Assembly (NCBI RefSeq): GCF_049537155.1
Contig: NZ_JBMVQZ010000010.1
Location: forward strand, 96,053-160,052
DNA length: 64,000 nt
Direction of reading: 5' to 3'
DNA from: Limisphaera sp049537155
GTDB taxonomy: Bacteria; Verrucomicrobiota; Verrucomicrobiia; Limisphaerales; Limisphaeraceae
Below, piece by piece: positions 26,006-35,600 of the stretch. The number at the start of each line of letters is the position of its first letter. Position 1 is the stretch's first letter. The notes beneath the pieces are model-generated. The model did not search any database and was not told the origin of the DNA. It was given only the letters and a program-made list of their open reading frames with translations. The translations under genes were made by a program, and so were the position numbers.

Positions 26006-27382
26006 ATGATGCATAACAAGCATCACCACAACTTGCATCCTCGCAATACCATCATTCTGGCGTCCGCCATCCTCATCGCAGCGTCCCTGCCGGCAGCCAT
26101 GCAGGCAAACGCAGAGGCACAACTGACGCTGCTCCACAGTTTCAGCGAGGAGACCAAAATCAAGGGACCGTTTGCCCACTGGGGCGGCCAGCTCTATGGC
26201 GTGGCCGACAAGGGCGGCAGCGCCAACGCGGGTTACATCGGTCGCCTCGATCCCTCCACCGGTTCCTGGGTGCCGGTGTACGAGTTCTCCACTGAAACCA
26301 AGGTCAAGGGAGGTCTCGTCCCCATAGAAAACAGGCTGTGGTTTGTATGCGAAAAAGGTGGCTCTGCCGGGTACGGATACATCGGCGCATTCGACCCGGC
26401 GGCCCACACCGTCACTGTCCTTGCCGACTTCACGTCCGAGACGAAACCCAAAACCCCGCCCATGTCCTTGGACGGACAAGGTTGGTATTTCCTGACCGAC
26501 AAGGGTGGCGCAGCCGGTCTCGGGGCCCTCATGAAATTCGATCCGGACACGGGCCTCACCGTGGTGGCTTCGTTCGATCAGGAAACCGGGTTCAAATTCG
26601 AGGCGCCGCCGGTCGCCTTCCAGGGCCGGATCTGGTACGCCGCACGCGAGGGCGGTGATCTCTCCCAGATGTCCGGCAAGGGCGCAGGTGCCATCGGGAC
26701 GATCGACCTTCAGCAGGGCCGGATCGAACGTCAACTGGTTCTGAATGCCGCAAATCACGGCGCCAAGATCCGTGCCCTGCTGCCCGTTGGCGACAAACTT
26801 TACTATGCCGCCGAGGAAGGCGGAGACCTCACCCTCAACTCCGGCAAGGGTTACGGCGGCATCGGCTGCTACGATCCGCAAACCGGGACCGGCCGCTGGA
26901 TCCTGGTTTGCGACGGCCCCATCAACGGGGCCAAACCCAAAGCGACCGTCCGCCACCGGGATCACCTCTACTATCTCTGCGCCGAGGGCGGTCCCACCGG
27001 TTACGGCCTCATCGGCCGAATCGCCAATGACACATCCGAAATCGTCGCCACCTTCGACGCCTCCACGGGCGCCAAAGCCGAGGCCCTCACCCTTTGGGAG
27101 AACCGCCTCTTCCTCGTCACCGAGCTCGGCGCCGCCAACTGGTTCGGCGGGATCGCCGCCCTCCAACTCCCCATACCCCGGCAGCCCGTTCTCCTCTGGG
27201 AACGGCAGGATGGCATCCTGCAACTCCGCTGGACACCTTCCGCCGCGTGGACACTCGAATCCGCACCCACACCCTCGGGGCCCTGGTCACCCGTCGAAAC
27301 CTCCGGCACGGAATCCGGAACGTTGTCCGTCAACCCTGTCGAACCGGCACGATTCTTCCGCCTGAGGCCGGTCACACCCTGA
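26006..27382 (+). CDS. Secreted GloVer-repeat protein, probable seven-bladed propeller
   Basis: 458 residues. A signal peptide (IILASAILIAASLPAAMQANA) is followed by about seven repeats of roughly 45-50 residues with the pattern W/LYGVADKGGSANAGYIG, LDPxTG, then a hydrophobic strand and FSxETKxKG, matching the TIGR03803 repeat known from Gloeobacter and Verrucomicrobia (GloVer). Two repeats have a GGDLSQMSGKGAG insertion. Seven such units suggest a beta-propeller. The last about 70 residues form a separate C-terminal domain (LRWTPSAAWTLESAPTPSGPWS), a phrase common at the end of Verrucomicrobial secreted proteins. Exported; ligand or function unknown. It begins with two consecutive ATG codons. 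Confidence 0.85.
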   Translation: MMHNKHHHNLHPRNTIILASAILIAASLPAAMQANAEAQLTLLHSFSEETKIKGPFAHWGGQLYGVADKGGSANAGYIGRLDPSTGSWVPVYEFSTETKVKGGLVPIENRLWFVCEKGGSAGYGYIGAFDPAAHTVTVLADFTSETKPKTPPMSLDGQGWYFLTDKGGAAGLGALMKFDPDTGLTVVASFDQETGFKFEAPPVAFQGRIWYAAREGGDLSQMSGKGAGAIGTIDLQQGRIERQLVLNAANHGAKIRALLPVGDKLYYAAEEGGDLTLNSGKGYGGIGCYDPQTGTGRWILVCDGPINGAKPKATVRHRDHLYYLCAEGGPTGYGLIGRIANDTSEIVATFDASTGAKAEALTLWENRLFLVTELGAANWFGGIAALQLPIPRQPVLLWERQDGILQLRWTPSAAWTLESAPTPSGPWSPVETSGTESGTLSVNPVEPARFFRLRPVTP

Positions 27383-27422
27383 ACCGGCCGCGCCCGGGTC
27401 GGTCCCATCCCGACCCTGTGCC

Positions 27423-27450
27423 TTGACCCGCCAGGGTTCGTTCCTACCAT
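27423..27450 (+). promoter_or_regulatory. Candidate sigma70-type promoter of the DUF1698 methyltransferase
   Basis: TTGACC at 27423-27428, 16-base spacer, TACCAT at 27445-27450. The ATG lies 9 bases after the -10 element, predicting a nearly leaderless transcript. Confidence 0.4.
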
Positions 27451-27459
27451 CCCCGTCCC

Positions 27460-28197
27460 ATGAGTCCGGAGGAACTTCGGGCCCGGGTGGCGGAGATCCG
27501 GTGGCATCACACGATTGATCTGGGTCACGGCATCGTCACGCCCGGCCAGGACAACAGCCCGCGCAAACTTGCACGGCTCAAACTGCCCGAATCCCTGGCA
27601 GGCAAAACCGTCCTCGACGTCGGCGCCTGGGACGGTTTCTTCTCGTTCGAAGCCGAACGACGCGGTGCCGCGCGCGTCCTGGCCACTGATTCCTACTGTT
27701 GGAACGGCTCCCACGACTGGGGCAGCAAACGCGGGTTCGACCTCGCACGCCAGGCCCTCGGCAGCAAGGTGGAAGACAAAACCATCGACGTACTCGATCT
27801 CTCCCCGGAAACCGTGGGTGTCTTCGATGTCGTCCTCTTTCTGGGCGTGCTCTATCACATGAAACATCCCCTCCTGGCCCTCGAACGAGTCGCCAGCGTC
27901 ACCCGCGAACTCATGATCCTCGAAACCATGGTAGACCTGCTCCAACTGCGCCGGCCCGCGATCGCCTTCTACCCGGGCGACGAGGTTGGGCGCGACGCCA
28001 CCAACTGGTGCGGTCCCAACCCTGCGGCCGTCCTGGCCATGTGCCGCACCGTCGGCTTCCGGCGCGTCGAAATCGTCGCCGGCGTGCGCCCCTGGTGGTG
28101 GCGTTGGGCACGCGCCGCATGGCTGCGATGGCGACGCGGCTTCGCCTTTCACACCCTCGCCCGCACCGACCGCATCGTCGTCCACGCCTGGAAATGA
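27460..28197 (+). CDS. DUF1698/CmoB-like SAM-dependent methyltransferase
   Basis: 245 residues. SAM-binding motif I is VLDVGAWDGFFSFEAERRGA at residues 50-70 (in part VLDVGAWDGFFSF), with the acidic end of strand two at ATDSY. FDVVLFLGVLYHMKHPLLALERV is the motif IV/V region seen in CmoB and in DUF1698 methyltransferases. YPGDEVGRDATNWCGPNPAAV is a further DUF1698 feature. CmoB makes 5-carboxymethoxyuridine in tRNA, but this protein is shorter (CmoB about 320) and lacks its N-terminal helical domain, so a different small-molecule or sugar substrate is as likely. It ends in a very basic WWWRWARAAWLRWRRG segment. Single gene, upstream of a UbiD-like decarboxylase. Confidence 0.82.
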   Translation: MSPEELRARVAEIRWHHTIDLGHGIVTPGQDNSPRKLARLKLPESLAGKTVLDVGAWDGFFSFEAERRGAARVLATDSYCWNGSHDWGSKRGFDLARQALGSKVEDKTIDVLDLSPETVGVFDVVLFLGVLYHMKHPLLALERVASVTRELMILETMVDLLQLRRPAIAFYPGDEVGRDATNWCGPNPAAVLAMCRTVGFRRVEIVAGVRPWWWRWARAAWLRWRRGFAFHTLARTDRIVVHAWK

Positions 28198-28282
28198 CCC
28201 CGCCCACAGCGCCGCCCCGGCCGGCACGCCCTGTCGCCGCCCGGCCCACCCCTTCCACCGTTTGCACCGGCCTTCCCCGCTC

Positions 28283-28310
28283 TTGGCTCCGCGTGCCTCT
28301 CTGCTAGCCT
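28283..28310 (+). promoter_or_regulatory. Candidate sigma70-type promoter of the UbiD-family gene
   Basis: TTGGCT at 28283-28288, 16-base spacer, TAGCCT at 28305-28310, with the ATG only 6 bases further. The third promoter in this window with the -10 almost touching the start codon. Confidence 0.35.
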
Positions 28311-28316
28311 GCCCCC

Positions 28317-29858
28317 ATGGCATACGCCTCGTTCGGCGAATTCGTCCGGAAACTCGACGCGGAAGGCGAGCTGATCCGCGTCCGACAACCCGTCGCCACT
28401 GAGCTCGAAATCACCGAGCTGGCCGACCGCCAAATGAAGTCTCCCGGCGGCGGAAAGGCCCTGCTCTTCGAACAACCCACCGTCGACGGGCAACCCTCGC
28501 CCTTTCCCCTGGCCATCAACGCATTCGGTTCCTGGAGACGCATGGCCCTGGCCCTCGGCGCCGAAAGTGTCGACGCCGTGGCCGCCGAGCTGGGAGCCCT
28601 GCTCAAGGCCAAACCGCCCCTCTCCTTTCGCGAAGCCATCCGCCTGCTCGGCCAGGCCCTCGAGCTCCGCCATGCCCGACCCCGAACCGTCAAGGACGGC
28701 CCCTGCAAAGAGGTCGTCCACCGATTCGATCCGCCGCCCCGTCGAACCGAACCCTGGCCCCAGGCACCGGACATCCTCAAGGACCCCGACGCCGCGCGCC
28801 ACGCCCCGCTGCCCACCATTCTGAACCTCCCCATCCTCAAATGCTGGCCCCTCGACGCCGGCCGTTTCATCACCCTGCCCTGCGTCGTCACACGCGACCC
28901 CGACACCGGCGAACGCAACGTCGGCATGTACCGCATGCAAGTTTATGACCCCACGACCACCGGCATGCACTGGCAGCTCCAGAAGGTCGCCGCCCGTCAC
29001 GGCCGCCGTTACTACGAAAAAGGCGAACGCATGCCCGTGGCCGTCTTCCTCGGCGGCGATCCCGCCTACACCTTCGCCGCCACCGCCCCCCTGCCCGACG
29101 GTCTGGACGAATTCCTCCTGGCCGGCTACCTCCGCAAACGATCGGTCGAACTTGTCCCCTGCGAAACCGTGGACCTCGAGGTCCCCGCCGACGCGGACTT
29201 CGTCCTCGAAGGCTACGTGGATCCCTGCGAACCCCTCCGCCAAGAAGGCCCCTTCGGCGATCACACGGGCTATTACTCCCTGCCCGAGCCCTACCCGGTC
29301 TTCCACATCACCGCCGTCACTCATCGTAAGGACGCCGTGTACCCCGCCACCATCGTCGGGATCCCGCCCATGGAGGATTTCTACATGGGCAGTGCCTCGG
29401 TGAAACTCTTCCTGCCCGTCTTCAAAATGAACTTCCCCGAAATCGTGGACCTCGCGCTCCCGGCCGAGGGCGTGTTCCACAACCTGGTCGTCGTGAGCAT
29501 CCGCAAAACCTATCCCATGCAGGCCTACAAGATCATGCACGGACTCTGGGGCATGGGACAGATGATGTTCACCAAATACATCATCGTCGTGGACGACGAT
29601 GTGGACGTCCACAACACCAGCGAGGTCCTCTTCCGCCTCTGCGCCAACACCGATCCCCAGCGCGACTGCCTCTTCACCCGCGGCCCGGCTGACGTCCTCG
29701 ACCACGCCACCAACGAAATCGGCGTCGGCACCAAGCTGGGCATCGACGCCACCCGCAAGCTCCCCGGCGAAGGGTTCAAACGCCCCTGGCCACCCCTCAT
29801 CCGAATGGATCCCGCTGTGCAAAACCGCGTGGACCAGCTGCTGCGCGCGCTGCGTTGA
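28317..29858 (+). CDS. ubiD: UbiD-family prenylated-FMN decarboxylase
   Basis: 513 residues, close to E. coli UbiD (497). UbiD enzymes decarboxylate aromatic or alpha,beta-unsaturated acids with prenylated FMN and act in ubiquinone or menaquinone synthesis. Visible features: FITLPCVVTRDPDTGERNVG around residue 182-201 (cofactor and K+/Mn site), YRMQVYDPTTTGMHWQ, the EGYVDP stretch and EGPFGDHTGYYS, which holds the conserved glutamate/aspartate of the ERE active-site network, and late NEIGVGTKLGIDAT. No ubiX flavin prenyltransferase is adjacent. The protein could take part in quinone synthesis or in degradation of an aromatic acid; menaquinone is more usual in this phylum. Confidence 0.88.
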   Translation: MAYASFGEFVRKLDAEGELIRVRQPVATELEITELADRQMKSPGGGKALLFEQPTVDGQPSPFPLAINAFGSWRRMALALGAESVDAVAAELGALLKAKPPLSFREAIRLLGQALELRHARPRTVKDGPCKEVVHRFDPPPRRTEPWPQAPDILKDPDAARHAPLPTILNLPILKCWPLDAGRFITLPCVVTRDPDTGERNVGMYRMQVYDPTTTGMHWQLQKVAARHGRRYYEKGERMPVAVFLGGDPAYTFAATAPLPDGLDEFLLAGYLRKRSVELVPCETVDLEVPADADFVLEGYVDPCEPLRQEGPFGDHTGYYSLPEPYPVFHITAVTHRKDAVYPATIVGIPPMEDFYMGSASVKLFLPVFKMNFPEIVDLALPAEGVFHNLVVVSIRKTYPMQAYKIMHGLWGMGQMMFTKYIIVVDDDVDVHNTSEVLFRLCANTDPQRDCLFTRGPADVLDHATNEIGVGTKLGIDATRKLPGEGFKRPWPPLIRMDPAVQNRVDQLLRALR

Positions 29859-30257
29859 TGGTGCCTCCGGGCAGGCAGGCCCCGGCCCGGCACACCTTTC
29901 CATTCAGCCGCGTCCGGGCTCCCTCCGGGTCGCCACCCAGCGGCAACCCACCCAAAACTCCCGGGTCCCGGGCCCTGCCGTGCCGCCCGCAGCCTGCCGC
30001 TGCCGACTCTTTCTCCCCGACCCACACCGAATCAGGCCCGCGGCCGCCGAAACCGTGGCACCTTCCATGAATACGAGCATGCCCCGCGTGCGTCTGTTAT
30101 TCGGGATGACACCGCGCCGATCCTTTGCCCGACATCAAGCCTGTTTGAGCACCACCCGCTCATCCGGGTCGTTGCCGCGCACACCATCACTCGCGGCCCC
30201 TCATCACCACTCAACCCCGGTTCGGCCCCCACGTCCCACAACCCGGTCCATCCACCC
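29859..30257. other. Intergenic region between ubiD-like and GH140-like genes, no gene seen
   Basis: About 400 bases, GC- and C-rich on the plus strand. Frames on either strand are short or compositionally like shadows. It probably holds the terminator of the UbiD gene and the promoter of the GH140-like operon, but I could not single them out. Confidence 0.4.
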
Positions 30258-31673
30258 ATGAAAGCGCTCGTCACCCTGATCGTCCTCACCCTGTTCCTGT
30301 CCCGGATGGACGGGACAGCCGCCGACCTGCCCCGTCTCAAGGTCAGCGAAAACCGTCGCTTCCTGGTCACAGAAACCGGTCAACCCTTCTTCTGGCTCGG
30401 CGACACCGCATGGGAACTCTTTCACCGGCTCACCCGCGAAGAGGCGCTGCATTATCTCGACACCCGGGCCCGCCAGGGATTCACCGTCATCCAGGCCGTG
30501 GCACTGGCCGAGGTGGACGGACTCAACACCCCCAACCCCTACGGGCACCGGCCCCTCGTCGAAAACGATCCCACCCGACCCGACGTCCGTGAAGGTCCGG
30601 ACAATGACTACTGGGAACACGTCGACTTCATCGTCCGCGCCGCAAACCAGCGCGGCCTTTACATCGGGCTGCTCCCCACCTGGGGCGATAAATGGAACAA
30701 AAAATGGGGAACCGGTCCCGAGATCTTCACCCCGCAAAACGCTGAAATTTATGGTGAGTGGCTCGGTCGCAGGTATCGCAATGCCGGCGTGATTTGGATT
30801 CTCGGCGGCGATCGACCCGTCGAAACCGACACGCACCGCGAAATCATTCGTGCCATGGCCCGCGGCCTGCGCCGGGGCGACGGCGGTGCGCACCTCATCA
30901 CGTTTCATCCGGTCGGCGGCGCCGGCTCGGCCCAATGGTTCCATACCGAGCCCTGGCTCGACTTCAACATGCGCCAGAACGGCCATGGCACGGAATTCAA
31001 CGGGAGATACGAACAGACACGGGCCGATTATGATCGCACACCCGTCAAGCCGGTCCTCGACGGCGAACCCATCTACGAGGATCATCCCGTCCACTTCGAT
31101 CCGGCTCGGCAGGGCCATTCCATCGCTGCGGACGCCCGCCGCGCCGCCTACTGGGACCTTTTCAGCGGCGCCTTCGGCCACACCTACGGACACCATTCGA
31201 TCTGGCAGTTCTGGAGTCCCGAACGCCCACCGGTCAATCACCCGTTACTCCCCTGGCGCCAGGCACTCCATCAACCGGGCGCCCTGCAGATGCGCCACGC
31301 CAAACAACTGCTCCTTTCCCGCCCCTTTCTGACCCGCATCCCCGACGACTCGGTTTTGATACCCGATCGGATCCCCACCAGTGTTCCCGGGGCCGGTCGA
31401 TACCGCTTCGTCGCCACGCGCGACACCGCCGGCACTTACGCCATGGTGTACGTGCCCGTGGGCCGGCCCTTCCGCGTCCGCATGAACGCCATTCACGCCG
31501 AACGCGTCCGCGCCTGGTGGTTCAGCCCCCGCAACGGTCGCGCCCAATCCGCCGGCGAATTCCCCGCCGCAGGTGAACAAGCTTTCACCCCGCCCGACCC
31601 CGGAGAACACCTCGACTGGGTTCTCGTGCTCGACGACGCCACCCGCAACTACCCGCCACCCGGACAGCCATGA
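30258..31673 (+). CDS. Secreted glycoside hydrolase of the DUF4038/GH140 (apiosidase-like) type
   Basis: 471 residues with a signal peptide (MKALVTLIVLTLFLSRMDGTAA). The N-terminal domain FFWLGDTAWELFHRLTREEA ... LDTRARQGFTVIQ is DUF4038, a TIM-barrel hydrolase that includes GH140 apiosidases acting on rhamnogalacturonan-II side chains. Further features: AGVIWILGGDRP after strand four, KPVLDGEPIYEDHP with the likely catalytic glutamate, and the GAFGHTYGHHSIWQFW strand. From about residue 380 a beta domain like the putative collagen-binding domain (PF12904) follows, ending DWVLVLDD. It hydrolyses a plant or algal polysaccharide linkage outside the cytoplasm; specificity is not assignable. A 4-base overlap joins it to the next gene. 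Confidence 0.88.
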   Translation: MKALVTLIVLTLFLSRMDGTAADLPRLKVSENRRFLVTETGQPFFWLGDTAWELFHRLTREEALHYLDTRARQGFTVIQAVALAEVDGLNTPNPYGHRPLVENDPTRPDVREGPDNDYWEHVDFIVRAANQRGLYIGLLPTWGDKWNKKWGTGPEIFTPQNAEIYGEWLGRRYRNAGVIWILGGDRPVETDTHREIIRAMARGLRRGDGGAHLITFHPVGGAGSAQWFHTEPWLDFNMRQNGHGTEFNGRYEQTRADYDRTPVKPVLDGEPIYEDHPVHFDPARQGHSIAADARRAAYWDLFSGAFGHTYGHHSIWQFWSPERPPVNHPLLPWRQALHQPGALQMRHAKQLLLSRPFLTRIPDDSVLIPDRIPTSVPGAGRYRFVATRDTAGTYAMVYVPVGRPFRVRMNAIHAERVRAWWFSPRNGRAQSAGEFPAAGEQAFTPPDPGEHLDWVLVLDDATRNYPPPGQP

Positions 31674-32671
31674 ACCGATTCCTCACCATCGTCGCGCTCG
31701 CAATACTTACAGGTTTTTACTCGTCGGCCCGCGCACCTTCCTTTACCATCCGCAATCACACCGTCGTCATCGATGGCGTCACCTCCAACAATCCCGTCCT
31801 GTACGATAACGACTGGTGGACGGACGTGTTCGACAACAAGTACCTCTGGGCCCGCGCCAGTTTGGGGCTCATCAACCTCCGGGGCCAGATTGTGACCCGA
31901 GACATGTGGAACTGGCAACAGGGCTACCTCTACAGCCTCGACCAATGCCGGGACGACGCCCAAAAGGCCATCCAGCAGGCGCGTCTGGCCGGGCTGCGTA
32001 ACCTGCCGGAACCCGCCCGCGGCGCAGATCGTGTCCTGCAACGGCCCTCGTCAGGCCGCATCGAGGATACCCATCCGCAGGACAGCCCGGGAAGCCGGTT
32101 GATCATTGAGCAGGCTCGCAAGGCCCAACCACACCAGCCCCTCCTGCTCATCTGCGGCGGACCACTGACCACCGTCGCCAACGCCCTCCTGCTCGCACCC
32201 GACATTGCCGACAGGATCGTCGTCTTCAACCTCACCGTCAGCAACGGCGGTTACAACGGCAAGGACGCCTGGTCGGCCTACATCGTTTGCAAACGCACCC
32301 GCTACGTGGATTGGGGCGGAGGCGCCTTCTGGGACCGGGATTCGATCTTCGAACCCGCTCACTTCGATGTCCTTCCCGATAATCCCCTGACGCGCGAAAT
32401 GAAACGATTCATCCGCTCGGACCTCGGCCGCGCCAACCAACTCAGCGACGGCGCGCCTCTGGTTTGGTTGTTCGATCCGGCCTGCTGGAAACGCGCCGAA
32501 CTTCGCAGCGCCGCATTCCGCGACGGCATCCTGCGCTTCGAACCCTGCAGCCGGTCAGACGAGGCGGACCTGTTGGTTATTCCCAAAGATGCCACCGACC
32601 TCTCGGCCTGTCGGCGGGAATTCTTCCGCGTTTTTCTCCAGCCGGGTCTGTTCCCGTCGTCAAACCGATGA
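31670..32671 (+). CDS. Exported nucleoside-hydrolase-like protein
   Basis: 333 residues with a signal peptide (ILTGFYSSARA). TVVIDGVTSNNPVLYDNDWWTDV resembles the first strand and acidic metal loop of inosine-uridine nucleoside hydrolases, but the canonical DTDxGxDDxxA is degenerate, so calcium binding and catalysis are uncertain. LLLICGGPLTTVANALLLAPDIADRIVVFNLTVSNGGYNG fits the middle of the IUNH fold (GPLTNVAxAL). It overlaps the GH140-like gene by 4 bases (ATGA) and must be cotranslated with it; both are exported, which suggests a role in saccharide or nucleoside release outside the cell. Alternative: a non-catalytic carbohydrate-binding member of the fold. Confidence 0.72.
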   Translation: MNRFLTIVALAILTGFYSSARAPSFTIRNHTVVIDGVTSNNPVLYDNDWWTDVFDNKYLWARASLGLINLRGQIVTRDMWNWQQGYLYSLDQCRDDAQKAIQQARLAGLRNLPEPARGADRVLQRPSSGRIEDTHPQDSPGSRLIIEQARKAQPHQPLLLICGGPLTTVANALLLAPDIADRIVVFNLTVSNGGYNGKDAWSAYIVCKRTRYVDWGGGAFWDRDSIFEPAHFDVLPDNPLTREMKRFIRSDLGRANQLSDGAPLVWLFDPACWKRAELRSAAFRDGILRFEPCSRSDEADLLVIPKDATDLSACRREFFRVFLQPGLFPSSNR

Positions 32672-32699
32672 TCCAGCCGTCAACACGAATCACACGGCT

Positions 32700-35600
32700 T
32701 CACGAGCTTTTCAGCGCGGCAATCGAACCCTCATCGGTCCCGCCGGAATCCGCAGGACGCCTTTCAGGCCCCCGCTCGGCCCAGGTCGTGTAGAGCGCCG
32801 GCAAAACCAGCAACGTCAGCACCATGTTCGTCAGCACCCCCGCCGCCACCACCGTGGCCAGCGGCCGTTGTACCTCTGCGCCCACCCCGGTGTTGAACGC
32901 CATCGGAGCAAACCCCAGCGCGGCCACCAGGCCCGTCATCAGCACCGGACGCAACCGCACCTTGCACGCCTCCCGCACGGCCTCTTCAACGCCCCGTCCC
33001 GAATCACGTAACTGACGAATGAACGTCACCAGTATCAGTCCGTTCAAAACCGCCACACCGCTCAGCGCAACAAAGCCGATCCCGGCACTGACCGTCATCG
33101 GCATGTCTCTCCACCACAGCGCTGCCACGCCACCCACGGCACCCAGGGGAATCCCCGTGGCCACGATCATCACCTCGCGCAGCGACCCCAGACTTAAATA
33201 CAACAGACTCAGCACCAGCCCCAACGCCAACGGCACCACCCACATCAGCCGCCGCCGCGCCCGTTCCATCTGTTCGAATTGCCCTCCCCATTCGAGGGTG
33301 TAGCCGGGCGGAAACACCACCGCCTCGCGGACCCGTTGTTTCGCCTCCGCCACGAATCCCGCCACATCCCGCTCCCGCACGTTGACCTGGACCGTCACGC
33401 GACGCCGCGCCCACTCTCGCTGAATGGCCGCCGGCCCCTCCACTTCCACCAGCGTCGCCAGCTGGCTCAAAGGAACCAGGGCACCTTCCCGGGTCGGCAC
33501 CCACGTGCGACCCAGGCTTTCCACGCTCGCCCACTGCGCGTCCGACAATCTGACCACCAGCGGGAACCTCCGTTGACCCTCGCGCACCTCCCCGACAGGC
33601 AGACCGGCCACGGCCTCCACCATGTCCAAAACCTCTTGCCGGGACAGCCCGTACCGGCCCAGAGCCGCCCCGTCCAGCCGCACCTCCAACACCGGCTGGC
33701 CGGTCAGTTGTTCCCCCGTCACATCCGCCGCACCCGGAATCTGCGCCAACACCGCCTGAACCTCTTCGGACAATCGCAGCAGCTCGCTCAAATCGTCCCC
33801 GTAAATCTTGATCGCCACGTCACCCCGCACGCCCGAGACCATCTCGTTCATCCGCATCTCGATCGGCTGACTGAACACCGCCGACATCCCCGGCTGCCGG
33901 GCCAGCACCTCCCGGATTTGCTCCGTCAACGCCGCCTGCGTGCGGGCCCGCCGCCAGCGCTCCCGGGGGTGCAGGGTCACAAAAATGTCCGTCACCTCGA
34001 TCCCCATCGGATCCGTTGCGACTTCGGCCGTCCCCAGACGGGACCACACCCGCGCGATCTCATCCGGAAACTGCGCCAGCAGCTCGCGTTCGATCCGCCC
34101 GTTCCATCGCACCGCCTCCTCCACGGAGATCCCGGCCAGGCGAACCGTGCTGATGGCCAGCGCGCCCTCGCTCAGCCGCGGCAGGAACTCGCCTCCCAGC
34201 CGCGTCGCCAACCATGTACCCACGCCCACCAGCCCAACCGCAGCAACCAACACCGCTCTCCGGTACCGCAACGCCAGCCCCAGCAACGGCTCGTACAACC
34301 GCCTGATCCCCCGCACCACCCAGGGGTCGCCATGCCTGCCCGCCAGCCCGCCCAACATCAGGCTGGCCAGGACCGGCGTTACCGTAAGGGAAAGCACCAA
34401 AGAACCCAACAGCGCATAAATCATGGTAAGGGCCATCGGCCGAAACAGCTTCCCCTCCACCCCTTCCAGAGTAAGGACGGGCAGAAACACAATCAGAATG
34501 ATCAACTCTCCAAACATCGTGGGTTTGCGCACCTCCAGCGCCGCTTCCCTCACCAATTCCAACCACGACCGCCCTGACCGGTCCATGCCCGCCCGCCGCA
34601 CACAGTTCTCCACCATCACCACCGAGCTGTCCACAATCAGCCCGAAATCAATCGCCCCCAAACTCAGCAAACTCGCCGCAATGCCCGCCTGCAACATCAT
34701 CTGCCCGGCAAACAACATCGAAAGGGGAACGGCCAACGCCACGATCAAACCCGCCCGCAGATTCCCCAAAAAGGCAAACAGAACCGCCACCACCAGAAGC
34801 GCGCCGGCCAGAAGATTGTGTTCAACCGTCCCCAGCACCCGCCGGACCAGATCCGTCCGGTCGTACAGCACTTCGACGTGCATGTCCCGCGGCAGGCTCC
34901 GCCGAACCTCTTCCAGTTTCACTTTCAGGGCCCGGGTCACCTCCGCGCTGTTTTCACCCATCAACATGAAACCCAAACCCAGGACCACTTCACCCTTCCC
35001 CCCGGCCGTGACCGCCCCGCGACGGATCTCATGCCCCACACTTACACGGGCCACATCTCCAACCCGCACCGGCACACCGTCGTGTGAACGGATCACGACG
35101 TCCTCGATTTGTGCCGTGTTGGTGACCAAACCGATCCCGTGCACCAGAAGAGATTCCCCACCCCGCAAGATACGGCCACCGCCGACGTTCCGGTTGTTCA
35201 ACCGGAGCGCATCCATCACCTCCTGAAGCGTCATCCCGTAGCGCGCCAGACGATCCGGTTCCACACATACTTCAAACCGTTTCGCCAACCCACCCCACGT
35301 GTTGATCTCCGCCACGCCCGGCACCTTCCGCAGCTCGGGCTTGATCACCCACTCCTGCCATTCCCAAAGATCCCTCAAACTGCGCCCGGGATCGTCCGAA
35401 TACACGACGTAGTGGAGCACCTCGCCCAGCCCGGTCGAGATGGGACCCAGCTCGGGCCGCCCCAAACCTTCCGGAAGCGAGACAGATTGCAACCGCTCCG
35501 CCACCAGTTGCCGGGCCAGATAAACCGGGATCCGGTCGTCGAACGTCGCCACCACCTGCGAAAGGCCAAAACGCGAAATCGAACGAACGTTCTGCAGCCC

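Noticed and set aside
24992..27223. A 743-codon minus-strand open frame
   Set aside because: Antisense to the PepSY and GloVer-repeat genes; Gly/Val/Asp-rich without motifs.
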